In this document: positions 22,697 to 33,440 of the stretch, one piece after another | Layout: every line of letters starts with the position of its first letter | Numbering within the stretch: the first letter of the stretch is position 1 | Source of the DNA: Symbiodinium natans | Lineage: Eukaryota; Sar; Dinophyceae; Suessiales; Symbiodiniaceae | Direction: 5' to 3' | DNA: 64,000 nt | Assembly (NCBI GenBank): GCA_905221605.1 | Contig: CAJNDS010002068.1 | Location: forward strand, 211,001-275,000 | Made by a program: the position numbers and the translations under genes | Notes under the pieces: generated by a model | What the model was told of the DNA's origin: nothing | Database searches by the model: none | Seen by the model: only the letters and a program-made list of their open reading frames with translations

Positions 22697-24879
22697 GGCT
22701 GAGGGAGGCTTGAGGGTCGGCAAAGGCCGCGCAAAGCTGGCAAAAGCATACAACAAAGCATCTGATCCTCCTGCAGAGACCAAGATGACCACATACTATG
22801 ATGCATGTATGTGCATTGCGTGCATGTGCGTATACGCTGCTGCTCACATGCAGATTCCAAAGCTCGGCAGCAATGATGGCCACTACGATGTGCGATCCCA
22901 ACCTGTGGGACTCCGAATCCTGATCGAAAATTTAATGCAGTATGCTATATACACCGAAATATATAAAGATAGAAAGATATCACTATCATAAGCAGCACCT
23001 AATCTAACCTAACCTAACCTGGCTGAAGACCAAGGGGCCGCAGAAGTTGGCATGGCGTCGCTGTCCTTGATGCACGGAGATGCTTGATTCTTCTACTAAG
23101 CCCTAAACCCGAAAACCCAGTAGCCATATGATAATAAGGGTATACCCTTTCTTGGGTTGGTTACTTTATATGGGGACCTTGAACCGTACCACTGGGCTAC
23201 CAAGCCCCTAAAGCCTATATAAACTCCAAAGAACCAACTCGAGGGCTATCGGGCGGTTGAATTGTCGCGAAAGAAAAATGTGAGATCGTGAAGATGCGTT
23301 CGAAAGGCATACGGGCCCCTAATATAGGCCTCAAATAGTAGGATTCCCTCATAATAAGGACCCCTCTGTTCGGAAACCCCCATAGAAGCCCACAAAGGCT
23401 CCCAGGCTCCTAAACTTTCGCCACCTTCAAGTTCCTCCAGGTGCAACGAACAAGGAAAGCACAAATGGCCAGCCCCAATGCATTTACAATACTTGGATGC
23501 CATTGGATGCCACCCCTAAACCCGAAACCAAGCCCTAAACCCGAAATCCTAAACCCTAAGCCCTTAACCCTTGACCCTAAACCCTAAACCCTAAACCCTG
23601 CTTCAGGAAAGCTTCAAAGGATCCGATCTGCAACTGGTCGCACACCTTGCTCCATGCAACTCCGGCACTTGGGGGCGACAGACACTCGTGCTCGTATAGC
23701 ATCATCTTAGGACTGGGTACTTGGCATGCACTTCATAAGTGCTACGACTGTAGCTCTCGGCTTTGCTACGGCTGTTCCTACGGTAGGTTCCTGGTAGATG
23801 CTGCAAAGACGGCCCCATTTGCTTCTCACGATGAGCTGTGCTTTGCCACGGCCTGCTGAAAGAGGCGTGCCCCAGCGTGGCAACTGTCGGAGGCTGTCGG
23901 CGAACTAAGAGCTGCGAGTCCACTTTGTGGCATCGCTTGCTGACAAGTTGATAAACGCAACCATCAGTCAAAAACCAGCTGAACCAGCTGTGACTTCTCA
24001 CCAAACCTTCCAGCTGTAGTATCAATCCGCTTTCCTTCAGACTTCAAAGCGTCAGCAGCGCAGCATAGAAATGGTACTATTGGAGGGGCAAGCTGTCAAC
24101 GAGCATGCATCCACTGCTCCCGGTGAAGATTGTATGCGCGTGTACATGGAGAGATACATAAAAACCGATGTATATGAATATACAAATCTGTCGACACATC
24201 TATGTATATGTAACAAACAAACAATATGTCTTTCGGTGCAGCGCATCGAACATGCTAGCGTGCTCGAGGTCACAAATTGCAACTTGCCTGCTGAGGTAGG
24301 ATCAAGGAGTTGCCAGCATTGCGCACAACACAAAAGGTTACAGGACTTCACTGCCATGGGCTCCCAAGGCAACACCAGACCATCAGCGTGCAAAACGTAT
24401 TCCGAGTCGGCAGGGTCACAGGCACAGCGTGCCCACTACCCCCATCGAAGCCGGCAGTGTTGGAGAAACAGCCGGGTTCATCGTGCCCAACCAGACTAGA
24501 GCAGCTAGATGATGGAGAGGTCTCTCTCATGAGGACAAAGCACGGATTCCGCGTTCTTGAACCTATCGGCTCATAAGCCACAGGCCATGCTGTTAGACCT
24601 GCTTATTGCAGCCAGAATCCACAGTGCTTTGCCAAACCATCTCAGCTTTGCTGCGGGAGATACCACTACGACTGTTCACTTGCGCTGGACGAGGATGGAC
24701 AAGCTCTGGCATCTGAGCGGCACTTGATCTCGCCGGGTTCACTCTCAGTCTCGGTCTCTGACTCTGGCTCAGTGGAGGTGTCAGAGATCGTCTCAGAAGG
24801 TTCGGAGAGTGCAGGGCGATGTGCAGGCATGCCTCAGGACGCCCGGAGCCCTAGTGACCTAAGAGAGCCAATGCCTCCC
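22697..24879. other. Unassigned host DNA with a CCCTAAA array and an inverted family I element
   Basis: An inverted copy of family I lies at about 23313-23387 and a degenerate CCCTAAA array at 23516-23600. Overlapping open frames at 24052-24581 are open on both strands. I recognise no domain and cannot choose between them. Confidence 0.35.
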
Positions 24880-25066
24880 GAAACCCTAAACCCTAAACCC
24901 TTAACCCTAAACCCTCGAAACCCTCAAACCTGGCGTCGGACCTTCCCGCAACGTTGCAGGGCAACTTGGGGAGCTTCCGTCTGGAGCTGCGACAGCTTCA
25001 GCTTCCTCACAGCATTAGGGTTTAGGGTTTAGGGTTTAGGGTTCAGGGTTTAGGGTTTAGGGTTTA
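24880..25066. repeat. CCCTAAA array, 90-bp segment, TTTAGGG array
   Basis: Arrays are 24880-24925 and 25016-25066. On the minus strand the segment has TGTGAG, then an open frame KLKLSQLQTEAPQVALQRCG, then CGCCAG|GTTTGAGG, i.e. a canonical donor merging into the repeat. Confidence 0.55.
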
Positions 25067-25164
25067 AGCATGTCCAAAGCAATCACATTGGGGCTCCTTT
25101 GGGAGGGACCTATACTCGGACACGGAAACCAAGAGGATTCCGTGGTTTCGTGCACCTGCCGAAA

Positions 25165-25392
25165 CCCTAAACCCTAAACCCTAAACCCTGAACCCTGAAC
25201 CCTGAACCCTGAACCCTCAACCCTAGACCCTAGCAGGCCCTGGCATGCACATGGTCAGTGCGGGTGGTCCTCTCCATCTGTGTGGCTGTCGGAGGCCAGG
25301 CTTTCCATGGGCTTGATCGGCTCCCTGAAAGGAGTTCGTGACAGGGACTGCTGGGGATCCTTTGTATGGGTTTAGGGTTTAGGGTTTAGGGT
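25165..25392. repeat. CCCTAAA array, 137-bp segment, TTTAGGG array
   Basis: Arrays are 25165-25232 (with TGAACCC variants) and 25368-25392. The predicted terminal exon 25255-25324 lies between them. Confidence 0.6.
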
Positions 25393-25450
25393 CGATCTGG
25401 AACCCAGATTTGGAGCTTGACGTATTCTGCCAAGAAGCCAGATCTTCAGC
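25255..25450 (-). CDS. Predicted terminal exon pair of an unknown host gene (partial)
   Basis: An upstream exon ending at 25404 reads LAEDLASWQNTSSSKSG in the chosen phase. The 79-bp interval 25403-25325 begins GTTCCAG and ends CTCCTTTCAG, and holds three telomere-type units. The last exon 25324-25255 continues EPIKPMESLASDSHTDGEDH to a TGA. The acceptor has a good pyrimidine tract. The protein end is hydrophilic and acidic; family unknown. Confidence 0.4.
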
Positions 25451-26077
25451 GAGCCGACACTACCTGCGCCCGGACGTGCGAGCACTCTCCGAAACAGGAG
25501 ATCGCGAGCCGACGACCAAGGCTGATGACTCGAGGCTTCCATGACACTTCCTCCACGCTACGTCGCCTGCGGCTACCATATCATGCCCTAAACCGTAATG
25601 CAGCATAATATCGTGGAATCTATTTCGGTGTTCATTCACTTGGAGTTGCCTCTTCCAGCTACTGACGACAGCAAATGTCTCGGCCAGTTGGTGGAACCTC
25701 GGAAGGTGAGGGAGAGGCGAACATGGCCATCACCTTCAGACTCAACTTGAGACAATCTTACCAGGCAGGGCACAGCTTTGACATATCATATCCCGCTCAC
25801 CATCGTAGGCCTCCTGAGATGCCAATGCGCATACAAACACTCTGATCTTGCGGACTCTCGTTTTCCTGCAGTGCTAGAGCACTCCCCCTAACATGAAGGC
25901 AGCGAAGCTTCCACAACGAAGCTCGTGTTTTCAGCGCAGAGCCCATTGCAGCGGGCACCTAAACTCGTGGAGCTGGGTCTTGAACTAAACAACACATGTC
26001 GAAGGGGGAGAAAGCACTTTGGGAATTCCCCAGATAGGGGACCCCTTTACAGACCCGGAGACCCCGAAAGGGTACAA
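25393..26077. other. Host DNA, mostly unassigned
   Basis: Apart from the predicted exon near 25404-25450 nothing can be supported. The piece 26010-26074 is rich in short GGGGACCCC-type inverted motifs, like the fold-back families elsewhere. Confidence 0.3.
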
Positions 26078-26306
26078 CCCTAAACCCTAAACCCTAAACC
26101 CTAAACCCTAAACCCTAAACCTAAACCCTAAACCCTAAAACCTAAACATGGGCTCCCCCCAATAGCGGCAGCCACTATCCCTCGCAGCATTGAGGCGGCC
26201 GCAGACGATGCTTTGCACCCTCTTTGAGCTGAAGAAGTCGTGCACGGGATCAAAGACCTGCAAGTTGCGAAGCACATCAAGTTTAGGGTTTAGGATGTAG
26301 GGTTTA
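26078..26306. repeat. CCCTAAA array, 131-bp segment, short TTTAGGG array
   Basis: The segment has CCCTCGCAG|CA, an open plus frame LRRPQTMLCTLFELKKSC..., and CATCAA|GTTTAGGG at the right, so it fits a plus exon whose downstream intron starts with the array. Confidence 0.5.
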
Positions 26307-27984
26307 GTTCATATACACCTTTTGCTTAACTTAGTTGAGTTTACGAATGATATCGCAGAACATCGCGAATGAACAGGATGTGTTTATGTTGCTCATACTT
26401 TGTCATTTGTCATTCATTCATTTCCTCACACGGTGCAATCACGAAAAGAAGCATAACCATACATGAATACGACTTATCCGTAGCAAGGGCTCGCTGTAAC
26501 CAGATGTGTTGAATTTAGGCAAATCAAGTTCTCTCACAACCCAAGTGTTGAAAAAGCAAATGACTAAAACAACGTATGACCATCAGATATTTGAAAAACA
26601 AAGTTGATAACTACAAGCGACAAGACAGGGAAGCAGACAGAGAAACAAAGGAGGAACATGAACATATGATATGTACGTATATATGTATATGTATGTATAT
26701 ATATATATATATACATATATGCTCCCCCCCCCACCCACCCACCCACCCCCACCCGGTACCTACCAATTTCATGCTCTTTCCCCTTCTTGAGTACGCAGAT
26801 TACGTACCAACTCATACATATACAGCCAATACACAGCATGAATACGAATGCGAATATTGTAACACTACTACCTCGACTCCTCAACCACTCGGATATAAAA
26901 CGTTGAGATTAAGAATTCATAGGCATCTTTAACCTTCACCCTCTGGACATTTCCAAATCTCAACCTCCTATCCTCTGGCATGTTATTTGAAAGTATACTA
27001 AAGAATAAGATTGGTTTGTAAAACGCAACCTCTTTAGGATTTAAGGGCGCCCCTCCTTAGGGCTCAGGGAATAGTATTAAGGGAATAAGATCTAGGGAAC
27101 AAGACAAAGGGATCCCGCTTTGAAAGATTTAGCGATAAGGATTTGGCTAGTAGGAAGGAGAGCCCCTAAATCTTGAGAAAGAGCGCCCCTGAATCCTAAC
27201 AACACCTATTCCCTGAATCCTTTCCGCTAAACCCTAATGGGTGGGACCTAACTCTTATTCCCTTTATGTTGTTCCCTAAGTCCTATTCCCTACAAGGGGG
27301 CGCCCTTAAATCGTAAAGAGGAGAGCCTTTTCGGCTTGCAAAAACATGCTAAAGAGTGGGATCCCTAAATCTTACTGCCTAAATCTTCTTTCCTTCGTTT
27401 CATTCAAACGCCAAGGAGAACGGCCCCTAGGAGAGCCCTAAATCCGAAAACAAAACGAACCTTATTGCCTAATTCTTGTCTCTACATCCTAAAGAGCGGG
27501 AATCTTAAATCTTATTCCCTGTATTTACCTATTCCCTAAACCCTAAAGAGGGGGGCCTGTACATCTTTAGCCCTTACTAAGTCGTGGGCCTTCCCACCTG
27601 TCTACCGCTCAAGTTACATCTTAAAAGCAGATCCTATTCCCTAAATCCTTTTCGCTAAGCCCTAAAGGCTGGGATCCCAAAATCTCTTCCCCAATCTTAT
27701 TCCCGGAATATATTTCCCGATGTCCTATTCCCTAAGCCACAAAGAGGGGCCCGTAAATCTTGAAGAAGAGAGCCCCTGGGAGAGCCCAAATCCTAAAAAA
27801 ACAACCCAACTCCCGAAATCTTGTCGCTAAATCCTGAAGAGCGGGATCCCTATATCTTAAGTTCCTACATCTTCTTTCTTCGTGTCATTCACATCCTAAA
27901 GAGGAGAGCCTGTAGAAGAGCCATAAATCCGAAAGAAAACGAACCCTATTCCCAAGTCTTGTCGCAAAATCCTAAAGGGCGGCC
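26307..27984. repeat. Unassigned DNA and a decayed AT-rich array
   Basis: A (TA)/(GTATAT) microsatellite is at about 26680-26722. From 27000 to 27980 the DNA repeats blocks such as TATTCCCTAAATCC and TCCTAAAGAGG(G) in degenerate order, sometimes with GGAGAGCCC. It looks like a decayed array related to CCCTAAA. No gene is supported. Confidence 0.45.
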
Positions 27985-28075
27985 TATAGGTTTATAAAGG
28001 TTAAGGATTGAGGGTTTAAGGTTAGGGTTTCGGGTTTAGGGTTTAGGTTTTAGGGTTTGGGGTTTAGAGTTTAGG
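27985..28075. repeat. Degenerate TTTAGGG array
   Basis: About ten diverged units, for example GGGTTTAAGGTTAGGGTTTC. Confidence 0.8.
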
Positions 28076-28189
28076 CAGAAAGTGAGGCTTAACTGCTTAT
28101 TCCTGGAAGGGGTTGAGGCTTCTCTTGAAAATCCGAAATGGCTATGTTGGACGACCCCTGGCACCTCCCCACCCCCTGGGAAAGGCTGA

Positions 28190-28705
28190 CACTGAGATCC
28201 CCAGATGTTCCGGACAATTTTCCGGACAATTAGGATTAAAGATTGAAGGTGCTGCGGACAGCTTTCCCTCGCATCTTCAGTCTTCAATCTTCAATTCGGT
28301 CGGAAACTCTTCGGAAAATTGCGGATTGAAGATCCAAAATCGCCGTGATTTTTTCCGGAACATTTTCCGGTTTGTTTCAAACCGAAAAAGCACATAGTAC
28401 ATTGAATTTCTATGCTTCTTGGAAAATCCTGTGTTTATCTCGCATAGGTGTGTGCCAAGTGCAAGCTCAGTGGAATGCCTCAAGAAAGGTAGGTACGGGA
28501 GGGGGGGGGGGGGCACCACATATGTAAAGATGTTTTCCGGTTTGTTTCAATTGAATTTCTATGCTTCTTGGAAAATCCTGTGTTTATCTCGCATGGGTGT
28601 GTGAGAAGTGGCAGCCCCCTCCCCACACCCTCAAACCAACAAGCTCAATAGAATGCCTCAAGAAAGGTAGGTACGGGAGGGGGGAGGGGGGGGGCACCAT
28701 ACATG
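28190..28705. repeat. Inverted-repeat patch followed by a ~150-bp tandem duplication
   Basis: At 28195-28375 CCGGACAATT/AATTGCGG-type and GATTGAAG/CTTCAATC pairs form an imperfect palindrome. From 28400 a ~150-bp block beginning TGAATTTCTATGCTTCTTGG and ending in a G-run plus GCACCA is present twice (about 28402-28527 and 28551-28703). Confidence 0.6.
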
Positions 28706-30157
28706 TAAATACATATATATATATATATACATACATAGATGTATCACGTATACGTATACGTAAATGCATATGTAGATACTGAGCAGCACAACGTGTATCA
28801 GAAGGTCGTGGTACGGTCCTGTAATTACTGTGTGCTGTGCAAGACTGTGTTGCAAGCGAAACGAAGGCAACCATAGGCTGAAGAGTGAACACAAAACGAG
28901 TATGTCAGCACTGCACACACATGCAGTGTCTCTGCTGTAGCAAGCACCTGCTTTGCAAAAGCATGATCCAGCCTCGCCACTCGGCACAACCTTTCGGACG
29001 CCTTCCTTTGTGCGCGGCGGCGTGCGGCAGCGCACTGGTGTTGCAATGACCGCCAGCCAGAAAAAATGAAAAACAAAAACGCAGCCGAGGCGCGAAAGAG
29101 ACCTTGCCAAGGCTCAAGGTTGGCTTTCTGCCAGAGGGCCTCCTTGGATATGTGATCTTGTGCGGATTCGGGGCAGTATAAGCATCTAAATGCCTCGAGT
29201 GAGCGGAAGATCGGCGACTGGCTCACCTCTCAGCCCTGCACAGAATGGATGGCTTTGGCAGCTTCGAGTGTTCCTTCGACGGTCAAGAGTCAAGAGTCAA
29301 GAGTCACGAAAGATACGAAAGTAGAGAAGCACTTCTTGCCAAGCGATTCCCCATGCCCATCCAGCCCCTCTCCTCCAGCAAAACCTGCTTGAGGGTCTGC
29401 CAATCATCCGCATGCTCCTCGTCCTCCTCGTCATCCTCGACGCCCTCCACCTCCTCGACGTCCTCAACGTCCTCGACATCCTCGACGTCCTCGACGTCCT
29501 CGACGTCCTCGACGTGAGCTGGCACCGACAAGGACGGCAGGTAAACAGGGCACCTTGCGAGCCACTGAGCGAAAAGCTTCTTTTAGACACGCCCTATAAG
29601 CGTTTTGCCGCGTGAGAGACCCTTGCCCAAGAGAAACGTGAGCAGATCAGGCGATTCAGGCTTTTCTACACCGGTGCAGGCAAGTGGCTCCTCCCCTGCA
29701 AATTTCAGCCATCCCACACTGCCTGACAAGGGGACAGAACAAGACAGAGCACCCAAGTTCGTCCCTTCACCCCAACTGTGACTTTCCCCCTGCCTCTTCC
29801 CGACTTTGTGGAGACACTGCCGCTGGGCTGGCTGCTGGCACCTTCAACTTTTGCACAGTTCGTTAAGATGGCGCCCTTGCTGCGTTAGTTAAGACGACGC
29901 CCTTGCTGCAAGCACTTGAGCTAGGATGGCCCTTAAAGCCCTCCGCAAAATATTCCTAAATATGGCCCTCTTTAGCCCAATAAGGGAAAACATCAAGTAT
30001 CCCAAGGGCCTACCTCGTTAAGAATTTAGGCAAAGCGCATGCAAGGCAGATGAGGTCCCGTTGGCCGTCAGAGCTTTCCTTCCGTGGCCAGACGTGGGAG
30101 CCAGGCACAGCGCATTGAAGATCCAGTCAGGTCATGTTGCACATAGTTGGGATATGA
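28706..30157. other. Unassigned host DNA with a GACGTCCTC repeat
   Basis: A 9-bp repeat, CTCGACGTC and variants, lies at about 29405-29515; it encodes EDVEDV on minus or SSTSST on plus, and frames on both strands are open. A second copy of the intron-start element is at 29975-30015. A minus frame at 28825-29226 lacks a recognisable domain. Confidence 0.35.
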
Positions 30158-30217
30158 CCCTAAACCCTAAACCCTAAACCCTAAACCCTAAACCCTAAAT
30201 TATAAACCCTAAACCCC
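30158..30217. repeat. CCCTAAA array flanked by GTTGGGAT
   Basis: About eight units with one decayed unit. GTTGGGAT occurs just left (about 30148-30155) and just right (about 30229-30236), which could be a target duplication. Confidence 0.7.
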
Positions 30218-30970
30218 AAATTTTGGGATACGTTGGGATGCATCCGAGCATCGGCTACGAAAACGTACCTTTCTCGGGTGCGGCCACCGCAGCAAGCACC
30301 TGCAGAAACCGAAAGACATCAACAGCTCACTGAACACCCTAAACCCTAAACCCTGAAAACCGTTTCTTAGGACTTATAGTGCCCAAAAAAATATTTCCAA
30401 GTACCCCTAAGAACAGCGTGATCAGAGTGGCAAGGTGGCGACTGAGGCAGCCACAGGTGACGTTTTCCCACGCGCCATGTGGCCAGAAAATCTCTTCTTT
30501 TGTGTCGTCGTCAAGCTCCTCCGTCTTTGGGTGAAGAGTGTGCATGATTCCGAGGCTTGGGGCAGTCTACGGCTGAGTCTAACCCTAACATGGAACTCGC
30601 ATTCTGCAGGACAAACAGACCCTGCCCCGGCCTCAGTGCTGTGCACTCGAATATTCCGGGCCTCTGCAATTGAGCAGCCAAGCATGTTGGTATGTCTTGC
30701 TTACGTAGCCCCCCTCTTCAAAGACCCCTACTGGGTATACAGCTCTGCTGGCTCTGAGTGTTAATGTTAGACCCGGTTTAGTGAAAGGGGGCACGATTAT
30801 GCGTTTTGCCGGAATCTTACTGGGGACCCTCCCATTGATTTGGGTGGTCCTCAACTATGCGAAGTGCACGGGCCGGGGATGAAGGGCGGGGGGCCGGGGA
30901 GCCAAAAATTAAAGGACCGGATCACCCCACATGCAAATTTATCTATTGAGAAAGAGTAGAGAGGTGCGCG
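30218..30970. other. No recognised gene
   Basis: A short CCCTAAA remnant is at about 30337-30356. Overlapping open frames around 30420-30764 occur on both strands without recognisable domains. Confidence 0.35.
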
Positions 30971-30971
30971 A

Positions 30972-31204
30972 GTGAGTGCGTGGGTGAGTGTAAGTGTGAA
31001 TGCGTGCGTCTGTGTGTGTGTGTGTGTCTCTGTGTGTGTGTCTCCGTGTGTGTGTCTCCGTGTGTGTGTGTGTGTGTCTCCGTGTGTGTGTCTCCGTGTG
31101 TGTGTCCGTGTGTGTGTCCGTGTGTCCGTGTGTCCGTGTGTCCGTCTGTCCGTTTGTCCGTGTGTCTCTGCTCGTGTGTGTGTGTGTGTGTGTCCGTGTG
31201 TGTG

Positions 31205-31238
<34 letters not shown>

Positions 31239-32050
31239 TGTGTCTGTGTCTGTGTCTGTGTCTCTGTCTGTGTCTGTGTCTGTGTGTGTGTGTGTGTCTG
31301 TGTCTGTGTCTGTGTCTGTGTCTGTGTCTGTGTCTCTGTCTGCGTCTGCGTCTGTGTCTGTGGCTGTGTCTGTGTCTGTATCTCTCCGTGTGTGTGTGTG
31401 TGTCTCTGTGTGTGTCCGTGTCTTGTGTGTGTGTATATGTGTGTGTGTGTGCGTGCGTGCGTGCGCGCGCGTGCGTGCGTGCGCGTGCGTGCGCGTGCGC
31501 GTGCGTGTGCGTGTGCGTGTGCGCGCGTGCGCGTGCGCGTGCGCGTGCGCGTGCGCGTCGTGCGCGTGCGCGTGCGCGTGCGCGTGCGCGTGCGCGTGCG
31601 CGTGCGCGTGCGCGTGCGCGTGCGCGTGCGCGTGCGCGTGCGCGTGCGCGTGCCGCGTGCGCGTGCGCGTGCGCGTGCGCGTGCGCGTGTGCGCGTGCGG
31701 CGCGTGGGCGTGGGCGTGTGCGTGTGCGTGTGCGTGGGCGTGGGCGTGGGCGTGGTGCGTGTGCGTGTGCGTGTGCGTGTGCGTGTGCGTGTGCGTGTGC
31801 GTGTGCGTGTGCGTGTGCGTGTGCGTGTGCGTGTGCGTGTGCGTGTGCGTGTGCGTGTGCGTGTGCGTGTGCGTGTGCGTGTGCGTGTGCGTGTGCGTGT
31901 GCGTGTGCGTGTGCGTGTGCGTGTGCGTGTGCGTGTGCGTGTGCGTGTGCGTGTGCGTGCGTGTGCGTGTGCGTGTGGGGTGGTGTGTGGTGTGGGTGGG
32001 TGTGTGGGTGTGTGTGTGTGTGTGTGTCTGTGTGTCTGTGTGTGTGCGCG
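30972..32050. repeat. GT-rich hexanucleotide array (~1.1 kb)
   Basis: Blocks of GTGTCC, GTGTCT, GTGCGC and finally GTGTGC follow one another; the last block, about 31750-31975, is almost pure. All three plus frames and all three minus frames are open over hundreds of codons, which is purely compositional. Confidence 0.97.
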
Positions 32051-32149
32051 GCAAGGGTCCAAGGCCCCGAAGCACCGCGCCTGTCCCACGATATTTGCGA
32101 GGTTGTCGACGAGAAAAGACAAAAACATCCCCGTGTCTTCACGCGCGCG

Positions 32150-33440
32150 GAACTCCGTTACCATGCTATTTGCGGTGTTTTCAAGCGCCCAGATGTCCGT
32201 TACCATGCTATTTGCGGTGTTTTTCAAGCGCCCAGATGTCCGTTACCATGCTATTTGCGGTGTTTTCAAGCGCCCAGATGTCCGTTACCATGCTACTTGC
32301 GGTGTTTTCGAGCGCCCAGACGTCCGTCACCGTGCTATTTGCGGTGTTTTCAAGCGCCCAGATGTCTGTTACCATGCTATTTGCGGTGTTTTCAAGCGCC
32401 CAGATGTCCGTTACCATGCTATTTGCGGTGTTTTCAAGCGCCCAGATGTGCGTTACCATGATATTTGTTTGCGGTGTTTTCATGCGCCCAGATGTCCGTT
32501 ACCATGCTATTTGCGGTGTTTTCATGCGCCCAGATGTCCGCTACCATTCTATTTGCGGTGTTTTTCAGGCGCCCAGATGTCCGTTACCATGCTATGTGCG
32601 GTGTCTTCAGACGCCCAGGGCGTCCGCGGCGTACTACGTCTGTGCTACAAAAAGTCGACTTTCCAGCCACGGAAGCTCCGCGTGTCCGCGGCATACTACG
32701 TTTGTACTAGAAAAATCGACTTTCCAGCCACGGAAGCTCCGGATGTCCCCGGCGTACTACTTGGAGGGTCGGTGCAGAGCGCGCGCGCGGCAACGGCCCA
32801 GGGCCCCTAAGTGCCGCGCCTGCCAGCACAAACAACACCTGTGTCGCGCCTGCCAGCGTTTCGCGAGCCCCCCAGCGCGCGCGCGGCGAAGGTCCAGGGC
32901 CCCGAAGTACCGCGCCTGCCACCATGTTTTCAAGCGCCCAGATGTCCGTTACCATGCTATTTGCGGTGTTTTCAAGCGCCCAGATGTCCGTTACCATGAT
33001 ATTTGTTTGCGGTGTTTTCAAGCGCCCAGATGTCCGTTACCATGCTATTTGCGGTGTTTTCATGCGCCCAGATGTCCGCTACCATGCTATTTGCGGTGTT
33101 TTTCAGGCGCCCAGATGTCCGTTACCATGCTATGTGCGGTGTCTTCAGACGCCCAGGGCGTCCGCGGCGTACTACGTCTGTGCTACAAAAAGTCGACTTT
33201 CCAGCCACGGAAGCTCCGCGTGTCCGCGGCGTACTACGTTTGTACTAGAAAAATCGACTTTCCAGCCACGGAAGCTCCGGATGTCCCCGGCGTACTACTT
33301 AGAGGGTCGGTGCAGAGCGCGCGCGCGGCAACGGCCCAGGGCCCCTATAAGTGCCGCGCCTGCCAGCACAAACAACACCTGTGTCGCGCCTGCCAGCGTT
33401 TCGCGAGCCCCCCAGCGCGCGCGCGGCAAAGGTCCAGGGC
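32150..33440. repeat. 42-bp tandem repeat within a duplicated ~540-bp unit
   Basis: A 42-bp unit containing CCGTTACCATGCTATTTGCG and CAAGCGCCCAGATGT repeats about 11 times at 32150-32615 and about five times at 32925-33150. The larger block, from a copy with TTTGTTTGCGG through two GCGTACTACGT motifs to the GCGCGCGCGG spacer, is present twice, offset by about 540 bp. Because 42 is a multiple of three, frames stay open. Confidence 0.85.
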
